NCBI RefSeq assembly: GCF_003014495.1 | Contig: NZ_PYGC01000008.1 | Location: 1-64,000 of the forward strand | Length of the DNA stretch: 64,000 nucleotides | Direction: 5' to 3' | Source: Prolixibacter denitrificans | GTDB lineage: Bacteria > Bacteroidota > Bacteroidia > Bacteroidales > Prolixibacteraceae | Part shown: positions 54,126 through 62,638 of the stretch, piece after piece | Position numbering within the stretch: the stretch's first letter is position 1 | How the letters are laid out: every line of letters starts with the position of its first letter | Translations under genes and position numbers: made by a program | Notes under the pieces: model-generated | Database searches by the model: none | Told to the model about the DNA's origin: nothing | The model's input: the letters and a program-made list of their open reading frames with translations, nothing else

Positions 54126-54152
54126 TAAATTTGTAATTATTTCAGAAATTAT
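54126..54152 (+). promoter_or_regulatory. PerR-family gene promoter with related dyad
   Basis: A perfect -7 box TAAATTTG (54126-54133) is followed by TTTGTAA-N3-TTTCAGA (54130-54146), 13 of 17 bases identical to the peroxiredoxin dyad. There is also a 7-1-7 inverted repeat TTATTTC-A-GAAATTA (54137-54151) reaching the ATG. This suggests autoregulation. Confidence 0.5.
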
Positions 54153-54573
54153 GATTGACGACACGAAAATAAAATCTTTCCTGGGGCAAAACGGAATCAG
54201 TCCGCTACCCAAACGGGTGAAGATTATGCAATATCTCATCGAGAAGCATAACCATCCGACCGTGGATATGATTTATTCCGAGCTGTTGCACGAAATCCCG
54301 GGATTGTCGAAGACGACCGTTTACAACACGTTGAAATTGTTTACGAGCAAACGTGTCGCGGTGGCTTTGAATATTGAAGACAACGAAATCAGGTACGATG
54401 CCGACACGGCCACACACGGCCATTTTAAATGTCGGGTTTGCGATGGTGTATTTGATTTTTCGTTGGATCGTGACCAGTTACCGGAGATACCTTTAAACGG
54501 ATTTTCCGTTGATGAGTACCATTACTATTTGAAAGGTGTTTGTTCATCCTGCCGTGAAAAAGGTTTGGGTTAA
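54151..54573 (+). CDS. Fur-family regulator, PerR-like
   Basis: A 140-aa metal-dependent repressor. The N-terminal winged helix (about 15-80, PKRVKIMQYLIEKHNHPTVDMIYSEL...SKTTVYNTLKLF) precedes a dimerisation domain. That domain has His89/His91 (THGHFKC) and two CxxC zinc motifs (Cys94/Cys97 and Cys131/Cys134). Divergent arrangement with a peroxiredoxin and Asp-rich residues near the regulatory metal site (RYDADT) favour a peroxide sensor over an iron or zinc sensor. This remains a prediction. Confidence 0.88.
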   Translation: MIDDTKIKSFLGQNGISPLPKRVKIMQYLIEKHNHPTVDMIYSELLHEIPGLSKTTVYNTLKLFTSKRVAVALNIEDNEIRYDADTATHGHFKCRVCDGVFDFSLDRDQLPEIPLNGFSVDEYHYYLKGVCSSCREKGLG

Positions 54574-54588
54574 GAATATCGACACAAC

Positions 54589-54618
54589 TTGATAAAACAG
54601 ACTTTGACGTTAATTTTG
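54589..54618 (+). promoter_or_regulatory. Promoter of the DUF493 gene
   Basis: TTG (54589-54591), a 19-base spacer and a perfect -7 box TAATTTTG (54611-54618) lie just upstream of ATG 54639. Confidence 0.45.
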
Positions 54619-54638
54619 TACCCAAACAGCATGCAATC

Positions 54639-54908
54639 ATGGATGAAAAATTTCGGAAACTGAAAACAACTTTGCTGGAGCAGGAAAAGTGGCCTTTGCT
54701 TTACTTCTTCAAGTTTATCGTGCCGAACGATTCGGATAAAATCGAGCAAGTAAAGGAGCTTCTACCTACTAAAGACAACCTGTCATTTAGAACGAGTCGC
54801 GATATCCGCTACATTGCCATCAGCAGCAAGGAAGTGATGCCCGACGCCGATTCCATCATCGACGTGTACGAAAAAGCAGCTGAGATCAAAGGTGTGATTG
54901 CGCTGTAA
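54639..54908 (+). CDS. DUF493 (YbeD-like) family protein
   Basis: An 89-aa cytoplasmic protein with the short ferredoxin-like alpha/beta fold of DUF493/YbeD. LYFFKFIVPN is the first strand, followed by an amphipathic helix and RDIRYIAISSKEVMPDADSIIDVYEKAAEIKGVIAL. In enterobacteria YbeD sits next to lipoate-synthesis genes, but not here. The function is unknown. The size is normal and the start unambiguous. Confidence 0.85.
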   Translation: MDEKFRKLKTTLLEQEKWPLLYFFKFIVPNDSDKIEQVKELLPTKDNLSFRTSRDIRYIAISSKEVMPDADSIIDVYEKAAEIKGVIAL

Positions 54909-54918
54909 AATCCTCCCC

Positions 54919-55776
54919 TTATTTGAATTCGCTGAAGAAAAGGTCGAGTGCTGTATGCATGCCGGCTCCCACATTATCCAGAAAATACCGAAGATTTGGA
55001 TATGCCGGCGATAAATGATTCCGCTGGTTGAACAGCTGGTTGAAACCTTCGGCAAACTCCGGCCTCATATCAAACGCTTGGTTCATGGTTTCCCAAAGTA
55101 ACCGGAACAGATTTTTCTCCCCATACAGTGTCTGGTCATCTATCGAAATTACTTTCAGCATTTGAAGGAGCAACTGGCGATCCTTTGCCTCAATGGCAAC
55201 GGCCATGCCCATGAAAAAATACCGGAATAGAATTACCAACTCATTTTTATCGTTGTACTGAGGAATCGGAACCGGCAGAAAATTCATCTTCTTCAATAGG
55301 CTGACGCCTTCGCTGGTTTGTTGATTCAGGCCTTTCAGAAAAGCGTTCAGTCCTGCTACGGTTATTTGCTGAAAGATTTTGTCTTTTCCCGCCGGAATAT
55401 TCTCCATCGCCTTGTCCAGCGTTTTCTCACATTTCAGAAAGACATCTGATGCTTCGGCTGATGGAGTAGTGAATAAATGCCACAGCAGCATGGAGCCCTG
55501 TTGGAGAAGGAATTTCCATTTTCGGGCTTGCGAGGCATAGGGCACAGCCAGTTGGTATTCCCGCGAAGCTTTCAGGTAGTGTCCAAATAGGGTGAATGCT
55601 TCCGCACGAAGTGATCGCAAATGAAGATATTCAGCGTGCTGTCCGCGAAAATCGATGATGCGGTCATCGTTCAGAAAAGACCTTAGAACCTCCGCATTCC
55701 GCTTCGATTTTCCCTGTTCAAACTTTTCACAAAGTTCTTTGTAAACATCTCCCGATTCAATATCTTGCTTTTCCAT
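54919..55776 (-). CDS. Uncharacterised helical protein, 285 aa
   Basis: I do not recognise a family. The protein is soluble, has no signal peptide or membrane segment, and reads as almost entirely helical with a repeat-like pattern (AEAFTLFGHYLKASREYQLAVPYASQARKWKFL) reminiscent of TPR or other alpha-solenoid scaffolds. No catalytic motif or metal cluster is seen. Its 3' end lies 10 bases from the convergent DUF493 gene, and its 5' end faces the divergent transporter at 55899. A protein-binding role is only a guess. Codon use looks like that of its neighbours, so it is probably a real, lineage-restricted gene. Confidence 0.75.
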   Translation of the reverse strand: MEKQDIESGDVYKELCEKFEQGKSKRNAEVLRSFLNDDRIIDFRGQHAEYLHLRSLRAEAFTLFGHYLKASREYQLAVPYASQARKWKFLLQQGSMLLWHLFTTPSAEASDVFLKCEKTLDKAMENIPAGKDKIFQQITVAGLNAFLKGLNQQTSEGVSLLKKMNFLPVPIPQYNDKNELVILFRYFFMGMAVAIEAKDRQLLLQMLKVISIDDQTLYGEKNLFRLLWETMNQAFDMRPEFAEGFNQLFNQRNHLSPAYPNLRYFLDNVGAGMHTALDLFFSEFK

Positions 55777-55898
55777 GACTGACCAAATTGGGCGTAAAAT
55801 TAAGATATTCGGCTTAGCCGGAAAAATCTTCTTTCATCGCATTTCTTTTGTTGAAAAGGAGATGGCATTGGTTAAGGCAAACTAAATTTTATCCTTGT

Positions 55899-58133
55899 AT
55901 GAGCTCGACTCCAAATTCTCAATCAGCCAACAGGAAAGGCTTCGGTACAGCTCCTGTTTTTATTACGGCTATTTGTACCATTCTGGGAGCTATTCTGTTT
56001 CTCCGTTTTGGGTATGCCGTCGGAACGGTTGGTTTTTTCGGTGTTATCGGTATTATCATTATCGGGCACCTGGTAACCATTCCTACGGCGCTCTCTTTAT
56101 CCGAGATTGCGACCAACCGGAAAGTAGAAGGAGGAGGTGAGTATTTTATCATTTCAAGAAGTTTCGGGCTCAATATCGGTGCAACCATTGGACTGGCACT
56201 TTACTCATCACAGGCCATTTCTGTGGCCTTCTATGTTATTGCTTTCACCGAGGCTTTTTCGCCGTTTTTCGATTGGTGGCAAAATCACTTTGGGTGGGTA
56301 TTACCCCGCCAGGCTATTAGTCTGCCAGTAATGGCTATTCTGGGGATGGTTATCATAAAAAAAGGCGCCAATATTGGTATGAAAGCGCTCTATGTGGTCG
56401 CAGCCATTCTCTTCATTGCCATAGGCCTTTTCTTTGCCGGGAAAACGGAATATTTTTCCACCGGTGTTTTTCATCAGATTCCGATGTCGATTAAGAACGT
56501 CAATCAGTTCTACATCGTCTTTGCTATTATTTTTCCGGCATTTACCGGAATGACGGCGGGAGTTGGACTCTCGGGTGATTTGAGAAATCCCAAAAAGTCT
56601 ATCCCGATAGGCACACTGACGGCGACGGTTTTGGGCATGATTGTATATGTATTCATTGCCTGGAAATTGTACGTGTCAGCCAGCCCTGATTTACTATTGA
56701 ACGACCAGCTGGTAATGGGAAAAATTGCCTTGGGAGGTGCATTGGTTGTGCCCATCGGACTGGCGGCGTCGACATTGTCTTCGGCACTCGGCTCTGTGCT
56801 CGTGGCGCCCAGAACATTGCAGGCAATTGCGCAGGACCACTCTTTCCCTTCCGGGAAGATTAACCGTTTTCTTTCGCGAAACGATGCCCGGCACGAACCG
56901 GCCAATGCTTCGATCGTGACGGTCGTTATTGCTTTGGTTTTTGTTGCGCTGGGTAATGTGAATATCGTTGCACAGATTATTTCGATGTTCTTCATGGTAA
57001 CCTACGGTTCACTTAACCTGATTTCGTTCCTGAACCATTTTGGCGCCGATCCGTCGTATCGTCCCACGTTCCGCTCGCGTTGGTACATCTCGTTACTGGG
57101 ATTTTTGATGAGCCTCTGGCTGATGTTCAAAATGAGTTCGGTTTATGCGTTTGTGGCTATCCTGGTCATTTTTATACTGTACCAGGCGATACAGCGTTAT
57201 CAGCGAAAGCGCAGGGGAATGGCTTTTCTTTTCCGGAATGCATTTTTTCAGTTGAACAGAAGGTTGCAGGTTTTTCTGCAAAAGTCGCGGAGACCGGTTC
57301 GGACGGAACTGTGGCGTCCTTCAGTAATTAGTGTTTCGCGCACTTCATTTACCCAGTTGCGCACATTCCAATTGGTCAGTTGGATTTCCTACCGGTTTGG
57401 CTTTGGTACTTATATTCATCTGGTTGATGGATATTACTCCAAAGAAACAACAGCGGAAGCACAGAAAAAACAGGAAGAGCTGATTCAGATGACCACGCAA
57501 ATTCCTAACCTGGTTTATCTGTATACCATGGTGTCGCCTTCCTATACTTCGGCGGTGGCCCAGGTGGTGCAACTTCCCGGTGTTTCCGGAATGGAAAACA
57601 ATACGTTTGTATTTGAATATGACCGGAAAGATCCGGCCGAGTTGAAGCTCATCCGTGACAATTTTAACCTTGTCAGAGCCGGTGGCTTTGATATTCTTGT
57701 GCTGACGACGAATCATATGCCGCCGAACTACAAGGGGGGAATTCATGTCTGGATACAGACGACTGATGTGGAGAATGCCAACCTGATGATCCTGCTGAGT
57801 TACATTATCACCAGCCATCCATCGTGGAGTAAATCGCCCATCAAAATATTTACCATTAGTCCGAAGGATGAAATGGTGGAAGTCAGGAATACCCTCGAAA
57901 AGCTCTTGAAAGAAGGTCGTTTGCCTATTTCCCCGTTTAACATCGAAATTATCCCACATGATAAAGATACCGGACTTCGAAAGTTGGTAGCCGATCGGTC
58001 GCACGATGCCGGGTTAACAATGATTGGCTTTGAATCATCGCAAATTAAACACGATGACGATTTATTCCAGGGGTATGAAAATCCCGGAGATATCCTGTTT
58101 GTGAATTCGAGATTTACCAAATCGTTGGAGTAA
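55899..58133 (+). CDS. APC-superfamily transporter, cation-chloride-cotransporter (SLC12)-like
   Basis: A 744-aa inner-membrane transporter. About 12 transmembrane helices (residues 18-450) begin with FGTAPVFITAICTILGAILFLRFGYAVG, a block typical of bacterial SLC12/amino-acid permease relatives. A soluble C-terminal region (about 470-744) has two alpha/beta halves similar to the cytoplasmic domain of cation-chloride cotransporters. The substrate could be K+/Na+/Cl- or an amino acid and cannot be decided from sequence. The first ATG is 55899. A promoter-like TTG-N19-TATCCTTG (to 55897) ends immediately before it, so the mRNA may be leaderless. Confidence 0.85.
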   Translation: MSSTPNSQSANRKGFGTAPVFITAICTILGAILFLRFGYAVGTVGFFGVIGIIIIGHLVTIPTALSLSEIATNRKVEGGGEYFIISRSFGLNIGATIGLALYSSQAISVAFYVIAFTEAFSPFFDWWQNHFGWVLPRQAISLPVMAILGMVIIKKGANIGMKALYVVAAILFIAIGLFFAGKTEYFSTGVFHQIPMSIKNVNQFYIVFAIIFPAFTGMTAGVGLSGDLRNPKKSIPIGTLTATVLGMIVYVFIAWKLYVSASPDLLLNDQLVMGKIALGGALVVPIGLAASTLSSALGSVLVAPRTLQAIAQDHSFPSGKINRFLSRNDARHEPANASIVTVVIALVFVALGNVNIVAQIISMFFMVTYGSLNLISFLNHFGADPSYRPTFRSRWYISLLGFLMSLWLMFKMSSVYAFVAILVIFILYQAIQRYQRKRRGMAFLFRNAFFQLNRRLQVFLQKSRRPVRTELWRPSVISVSRTSFTQLRTFQLVSWISYRFGFGTYIHLVDGYYSKETTAEAQKKQEELIQMTTQIPNLVYLYTMVSPSYTSAVAQVVQLPGVSGMENNTFVFEYDRKDPAELKLIRDNFNLVRAGGFDILVLTTNHMPPNYKGGIHVWIQTTDVENANLMILLSYIITSHPSWSKSPIKIFTISPKDEMVEVRNTLEKLLKEGRLPISPFNIEIIPHDKDTGLRKLVADRSHDAGLTMIGFESSQIKHDDDLFQGYENPGDILFVNSRFTKSLE

Positions 58134-58241
58134 TCATTCAACTGGAATGAATATAAAGTGCACTCATTTCCAAAAACTCATGCCTTAATGCGCAAAAAAT
58201 TAATATCTTGAGAGAAACTAACCACAACCAAACTGAAGACC

Positions 58242-59039
58242 TTGAAAGGCATTATTTTCGATATCAAGCGCTTTGCTGTGCACGATGGTCCCGGCATTCG
58301 AACGACCGTTTTTTTGCAGGGATGTCCGCTTCGTTGCTGGTGGTGCCATAATCCGGAGAGTCAATCCCTGGTTTGTTCCACCTGGCAAAAACATGTAGCC
58401 GTTAGTGGAAAAATCTTTCAGCAATCAAAAAAATCCGGCTACGAAATCGATTCAGCCGAACTGTTCCTTGAAATTCAGCGTGACGAAGTTTTTATGAACG
58501 AATCGAATGGTGGCGTGACCTTCTCCGGAGGTGAGCCGTTGTACCAACCCGAGTTTCTGTTCGAGGTAATGAAGCTTTGCCATGAAGCTGGAATGCATAC
58601 GGTTTTGGATACTTCCGGCGTGGCATCGGAAAAGGTGTTAGATGATTCCATGCCGTTGACCGATTTGTATTATTTCGACATTAAACACCCCGATCCGACC
58701 TTGCATATGCACTATACCAACGTGCCACTGGAGCCTATTCTTCATAACCTTGATCGGCTACTGGAAGCCGGTAAGAAGGTGCAGATTCGGGTTCCGGTGA
58801 TTCCCGGAATAAATAATCATCCGGAACAAGTTGATAAACTGAAAGAGTTAATAGCGCCCCGGTTGGAAAAAATAGAAGGAATCGATTTTTTGCCGTATCA
58901 TGCAACCGGAAGTCATAAATATAAGGCACTGCAGATGGAAAACCGAATGAATGGAATTCCGACCATGAAGAAGGAGGAGTTATATGATTTGGCCGAGGTA
59001 TTTCGGATTATGGGGGCGAAAGTGTCAGTTGGAGGATAA
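58242..59039 (+). CDS. hypE: Glycyl-radical enzyme activase, predicted HypD-activating enzyme
   Basis: A radical-SAM activase of 265 aa that uses S-adenosylmethionine to install the glycyl radical on the enzyme encoded next. The cluster motif is CX3CX2C (Cys28, Cys32, Cys35 in GCPLRCWWCHNP), with TFSGGEP as the SAM-binding GGE motif. The second ferredoxin-like cluster insert found in most non-PFL activases is absent: only about 57 residues separate NPESQ from TFSGG, and they hold no CxxCxxC. The start is TTG 58242, because the family N-terminus MKGIIFDIKRFAVHDGPG begins exactly there and no in-frame ATG is near. It lies 43 bases before the hypD-like gene. Confidence 0.88.
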   Translation: MKGIIFDIKRFAVHDGPGIRTTVFLQGCPLRCWWCHNPESQSLVCSTWQKHVAVSGKIFQQSKKSGYEIDSAELFLEIQRDEVFMNESNGGVTFSGGEPLYQPEFLFEVMKLCHEAGMHTVLDTSGVASEKVLDDSMPLTDLYYFDIKHPDPTLHMHYTNVPLEPILHNLDRLLEAGKKVQIRVPVIPGINNHPEQVDKLKELIAPRLEKIEGIDFLPYHATGSHKYKALQMENRMNGIPTMKKEELYDLAEVFRIMGAKVSVGG

Positions 59040-59082
59040 GAGGTGTTGGAATTAAATCAACAACAAGAGTTTCTATTCAAAA

Positions 59083-61452
59083 ATGAACGAACGAATCAAA
59101 CGACTTCGTCAGGCATCGCTTGATGCGCCTAATTGCCTTTCGGCAGAACGGGCTTTGCTGATTACCGAATTTTATAAGAGCGACGCAGCCCATGGTGTTT
59201 CTTCGCCGCTGATGCGAGCGATGGCTTTCCGCTACATTTTGTCCAACAAATTTATATGTGTCAATCCCGACGAATTGATTGTGGGTGAACGGGGACCGGC
59301 TCCGAAAGCAACTCCTACTTATCCCGAAATCAATTTGCATTCGATGAAGGACCTGGAAATCCTGCATTCCCGGGAAAAGGTTTCTTTTCAGGTAGACGAA
59401 GAGTTTCGAAAGGTTTATTCGGAAAAAGTGATTCCGTTTTGGAGCGGGAAAACCAATCGTGAACGGATTTTTGGCAACATGACTCCGGAATGGCTGGCTG
59501 CATACGATGCTGGTATATTTACGGAGTTTCAGGAACAACGGGCTCCGGGGCATACGGTTGCCGGTGAGAAGATTTTCCGCAAAGGCATGCTCGATATTAT
59601 CGATGACATTTATCTGGCTAAGAAGGAACTGGATTTCATGAACGATCCGGCAGCCTATGATAAGCGCGAGGAGTTGCGTGCCATGGAAATTGCTGCCCGG
59701 GCTTTGATTGATTTTGCCGAACGGTATGCAGTAAAGCTTGACCGAATGGCTCAGATGGAAACAGATTTAGTCCGGAAATCTGAATTGCATCAAATGGCTG
59801 AGATTTGCCGTCGGGTTCCGGCTCATGCGCCGCAAACCTTTCATGAAGCGTTGCAACATTATTGGTTTGTGCATGTGGGAGTGATTACGGAGTTGAATCC
59901 GTGGGACTCGTTCAATCCCGGTCGCCTCGATCAGCATTTGTATCCTTTCTTCCGGAAGGAAATTGACGAAGGAGCGCTTACAAAAGAGAAAGCCACTGAA
60001 ATATTGCAGTCTTTCTGGGTAAAGTTTAATAATCACCCGTCGCCGCCCAAGGTGGGGGTTACAGCTTTGGAAAGCAACACCTACACCGATTTTGCTTTGA
60101 TTAACCTGGGAGGAGTGAAGCCCGATGGTTCGGATGCGGTGAACGAACTTTCTTATTTGCTGCTCGATGTGATTGAAGAGATGCGGATTCTTCAGCCTAG
60201 TTCCATGGTGCAGGTCAGCAAAAAGAATCCGGAAAGATTTTTGCGAAGAGCCGTCAACATTGTGAAAACCGGTTTTGGTCAGCCTTCGCTTTTCAATACC
60301 GACGCGATTATTCAGGAATTGGTTCGACAAGGAAAATCGCTTGTCGATGCGCGAAATGGTGGCGCGAGCGGCTGTGTGGAAACAGGAGCATTTGGAACAG
60401 AAGCTTATTTTCTGACCGGATATTTCAATCTTCCCAAAATATTGGAGCTGACATTGCATAACGGTCGCGATCCCCACTCAGGAAGACAACTGGGCCTGCA
60501 GACCGGCGACCCCGGCCAGTTTAATGCTTACGAGGATTTGTTGGAAGCATTCCAGCGACAGCTGACTTATTTTATCGATTTAAAAATCAGGGGAAATAAT
60601 ACGATTGAACGCATTTACGCCATTCACATGCCGGTGCCTTTTTTGTCTCTCATCATTGATGATTGTGTCGCAAGAGGTATCGATTACGTCGCGGGCGGCG
60701 CCCGGTACAATACCAGTTACATTCAGGGAGTTGGTCTGGGGTCTATCACCGATTCACTGACAGCGCTCCGAACGCACGTTTTTGAGAAAAAGGATATTGC
60801 CATGGAGCAGTTGTTGGAAGCAATGAGACGTAACTTCGAGGGATACGAAGATTTGCGCTACCGTTTGCTTTATGAAACTCCGAAGTTCGGGAATGATGAC
60901 GATGTTGCAGACGAACAGGCAGTGCAGGTGTTCGAACGATTCTTTAAAACAGTTGACGGTAAGCCAAATACTCGTGGAGGCGTTCATCGCATTAATTTAC
61001 TGCCGACTACCAGCCATGTTTATTTTGGAAGTGTGATGGGAGCGATGCCGGATGGGAGACAAGCCGGATTGCCCCTTTCAGAAGGAATATCGCCGGTACA
61101 GGGAGCTGATGTTCATGGGCCGACGGCTGTGGTGAAATCGGTGGCAAAAATTGATCATCTGCGAACGGGAGGTACATTGCTAAACCAGAAGTTCTCGCCC
61201 GATTTCTTCGCTGATGACACCGCTATTGCGAAGGTTGCCGCGTTGGTTCGTACTTATTTCCGTCTCGACGGTCATCACATACAATTCAATGTGGTGTCGG
61301 CAGATACACTGCGAAAAGCACAGGAAACTCCGGAAGACTACCGTGATTTGATTGTTCGCGTGGCCGGATACAGCGATTATTTCAACGACCTGGGAAAAGA
61401 TCTGCAGGATGAAATTATCCGCCGGACGGAACATTCGGAAGTTACCAGCTAG
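59083..61452 (+). CDS. hypD: Glycyl-radical trans-4-hydroxy-L-proline dehydratase
   Basis: A 789-aa oxygen-sensitive glycyl-radical enzyme that dehydrates trans-4-hydroxy-L-proline to 1-pyrroline-5-carboxylate in the cytoplasm. The thiyl residue is Cys431 in SGCVETG with base Glu433, and the radical site is Gly762 in RVAGYSDYF. Active-site positions I recall for the Clostridioides difficile enzyme (Phe152, His160, Asp278, Ser334, Phe340, Cys434, Glu436, Tyr450, Gly765) all reappear here at a constant offset of minus 3: Phe149, His157, Asp275, Ser331, Phe337, Cys431, Glu433, Tyr447, Gly762. This separates it from pyruvate formate-lyase, glycerol and choline lyases. The activase precedes it and a second hydroxyproline enzyme follows. 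Confidence 0.92.
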   Translation: MNERIKRLRQASLDAPNCLSAERALLITEFYKSDAAHGVSSPLMRAMAFRYILSNKFICVNPDELIVGERGPAPKATPTYPEINLHSMKDLEILHSREKVSFQVDEEFRKVYSEKVIPFWSGKTNRERIFGNMTPEWLAAYDAGIFTEFQEQRAPGHTVAGEKIFRKGMLDIIDDIYLAKKELDFMNDPAAYDKREELRAMEIAARALIDFAERYAVKLDRMAQMETDLVRKSELHQMAEICRRVPAHAPQTFHEALQHYWFVHVGVITELNPWDSFNPGRLDQHLYPFFRKEIDEGALTKEKATEILQSFWVKFNNHPSPPKVGVTALESNTYTDFALINLGGVKPDGSDAVNELSYLLLDVIEEMRILQPSSMVQVSKKNPERFLRRAVNIVKTGFGQPSLFNTDAIIQELVRQGKSLVDARNGGASGCVETGAFGTEAYFLTGYFNLPKILELTLHNGRDPHSGRQLGLQTGDPGQFNAYEDLLEAFQRQLTYFIDLKIRGNNTIERIYAIHMPVPFLSLIIDDCVARGIDYVAGGARYNTSYIQGVGLGSITDSLTALRTHVFEKKDIAMEQLLEAMRRNFEGYEDLRYRLLYETPKFGNDDDVADEQAVQVFERFFKTVDGKPNTRGGVHRINLLPTTSHVYFGSVMGAMPDGRQAGLPLSEGISPVQGADVHGPTAVVKSVAKIDHLRTGGTLLNQKFSPDFFADDTAIAKVAALVRTYFRLDGHHIQFNVVSADTLRKAQETPEDYRDLIVRVAGYSDYFNDLGKDLQDEIIRRTEHSEVTS

Positions 61453-61567
61453 TTTTTTTGGGGAAGAAAATTTCGTCTGCCTTTGTGGCAATTTGATTGC
61501 AAACTTCACGTTAGCATTGTATCTTTCGACATCTTGCATGTGATACTGACTACTTATTGTTTACCGG

Positions 61568-62608
61568 ATGAATGAAGGGCTGAGTAAGGTGCGGTGGCAG
61601 CCGCCTGAGAACTGGTTGCAGGTCGATACCATTGATATGCATACAGGAGGAGAACCTTTGCGAATTATTGTCGATGGGCTTCCTGAAATTCCCGGACAAA
61701 CTGTCCTGGAAAAACGTCGTTATTTCCGAAAACATTTGGATCATATCCGGAAGGCCTTGATGTGGGAACCACGTGGGCATGCCGATATGTACGGAGCTGT
61801 TTTGACGCCTCCGGTGACGCCTGACGGCCATTTCGGGGTATTCTTTATGCACAACGAAGGGTATTCCACTATGTGTGGCCATGCCATTATAGCGTTGGTG
61901 AAATTTGCCCTCGAAACCGGTTTGGTACAGTATCCGAAAGATGGGTTGATTCGGATCGATGCACCGCCCGGACGGATTGACGCTTTCGCGGAAATGAAAG
62001 GCAACAAGGTCGTGAAATCGTCATTTCACAACGTTCCTTCGTTTGTCTTGTTGCAGGATAAGACAGTAGATGTTCCGGGTTTTGGCAATATCCGGTTCGA
62101 TGTGGCTTACGGCGGAACATTTTATGCATTTGTTGATGCCGATGAAATTGGCTTGGAATTGGTACCGCAGCAAATTAGCCGGATAATTGATCTGGGCAGA
62201 AAGATAAAAAAAGCGGTGGTCCGGAATTTTGACATTCTCCATCCGTTTGAGGCAGATCTTAGCTTTTTGTATGGAACCATATTCACGGGGAAACCTAAAG
62301 ATGGAAAACATCACAGCCGGAATGTTTGCGTTTTTGCTAATGGTGAAGTCGATCGTTCGGCTACCGGTTCAGGTGTGAGCGCCCGGGCTGCACTTCATGC
62401 TGTGAAAGATGGTTTGGAAACGGGAAAAAGGCTGGTTATCGAAAGCTTGATTGATACAACGATGGATGTGGAAATAGCCGATGTTACTTCATTCGGGCCT
62501 TATTCTGCCGTTATTCCCAAAGTAGCCGGGACCGCATTTTTTACAGGACAGCATCGCTTTTTGATTGATCCGGATGACCCGTTGAAAGAAGGATTTTTAA
62601 TTAGATAA
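61568..62608 (+). CDS. Trans-3-hydroxy-L-proline dehydratase (proline racemase family)
   Basis: A 346-aa cytoplasmic enzyme of the proline racemase fold. The first catalytic residue is Cys103 in STMCGHA. The second, Cys in racemases and 4-hydroxyproline epimerases, is Thr266 in DRSATGSGVSAR. The Cys/Thr pair is the hallmark of trans-3-hydroxy-L-proline dehydratases (human L3HYPDH: Cys104/Thr273), which yield 1-pyrroline-2-carboxylate. Next to HypD this gives the cell both collagen hydroxyproline isomers, each ending in proline after reduction. It lies 115 bases after hypD and is probably in the same operon. Confidence 0.88.
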   Translation: MNEGLSKVRWQPPENWLQVDTIDMHTGGEPLRIIVDGLPEIPGQTVLEKRRYFRKHLDHIRKALMWEPRGHADMYGAVLTPPVTPDGHFGVFFMHNEGYSTMCGHAIIALVKFALETGLVQYPKDGLIRIDAPPGRIDAFAEMKGNKVVKSSFHNVPSFVLLQDKTVDVPGFGNIRFDVAYGGTFYAFVDADEIGLELVPQQISRIIDLGRKIKKAVVRNFDILHPFEADLSFLYGTIFTGKPKDGKHHSRNVCVFANGEVDRSATGSGVSARAALHAVKDGLETGKRLVIESLIDTTMDVEIADVTSFGPYSAVIPKVAGTAFFTGQHRFLIDPDDPLKEGFLIR

Positions 62609-62638
62609 ACAGGTTTCTAACCTCCCAATTTGGTTGAT

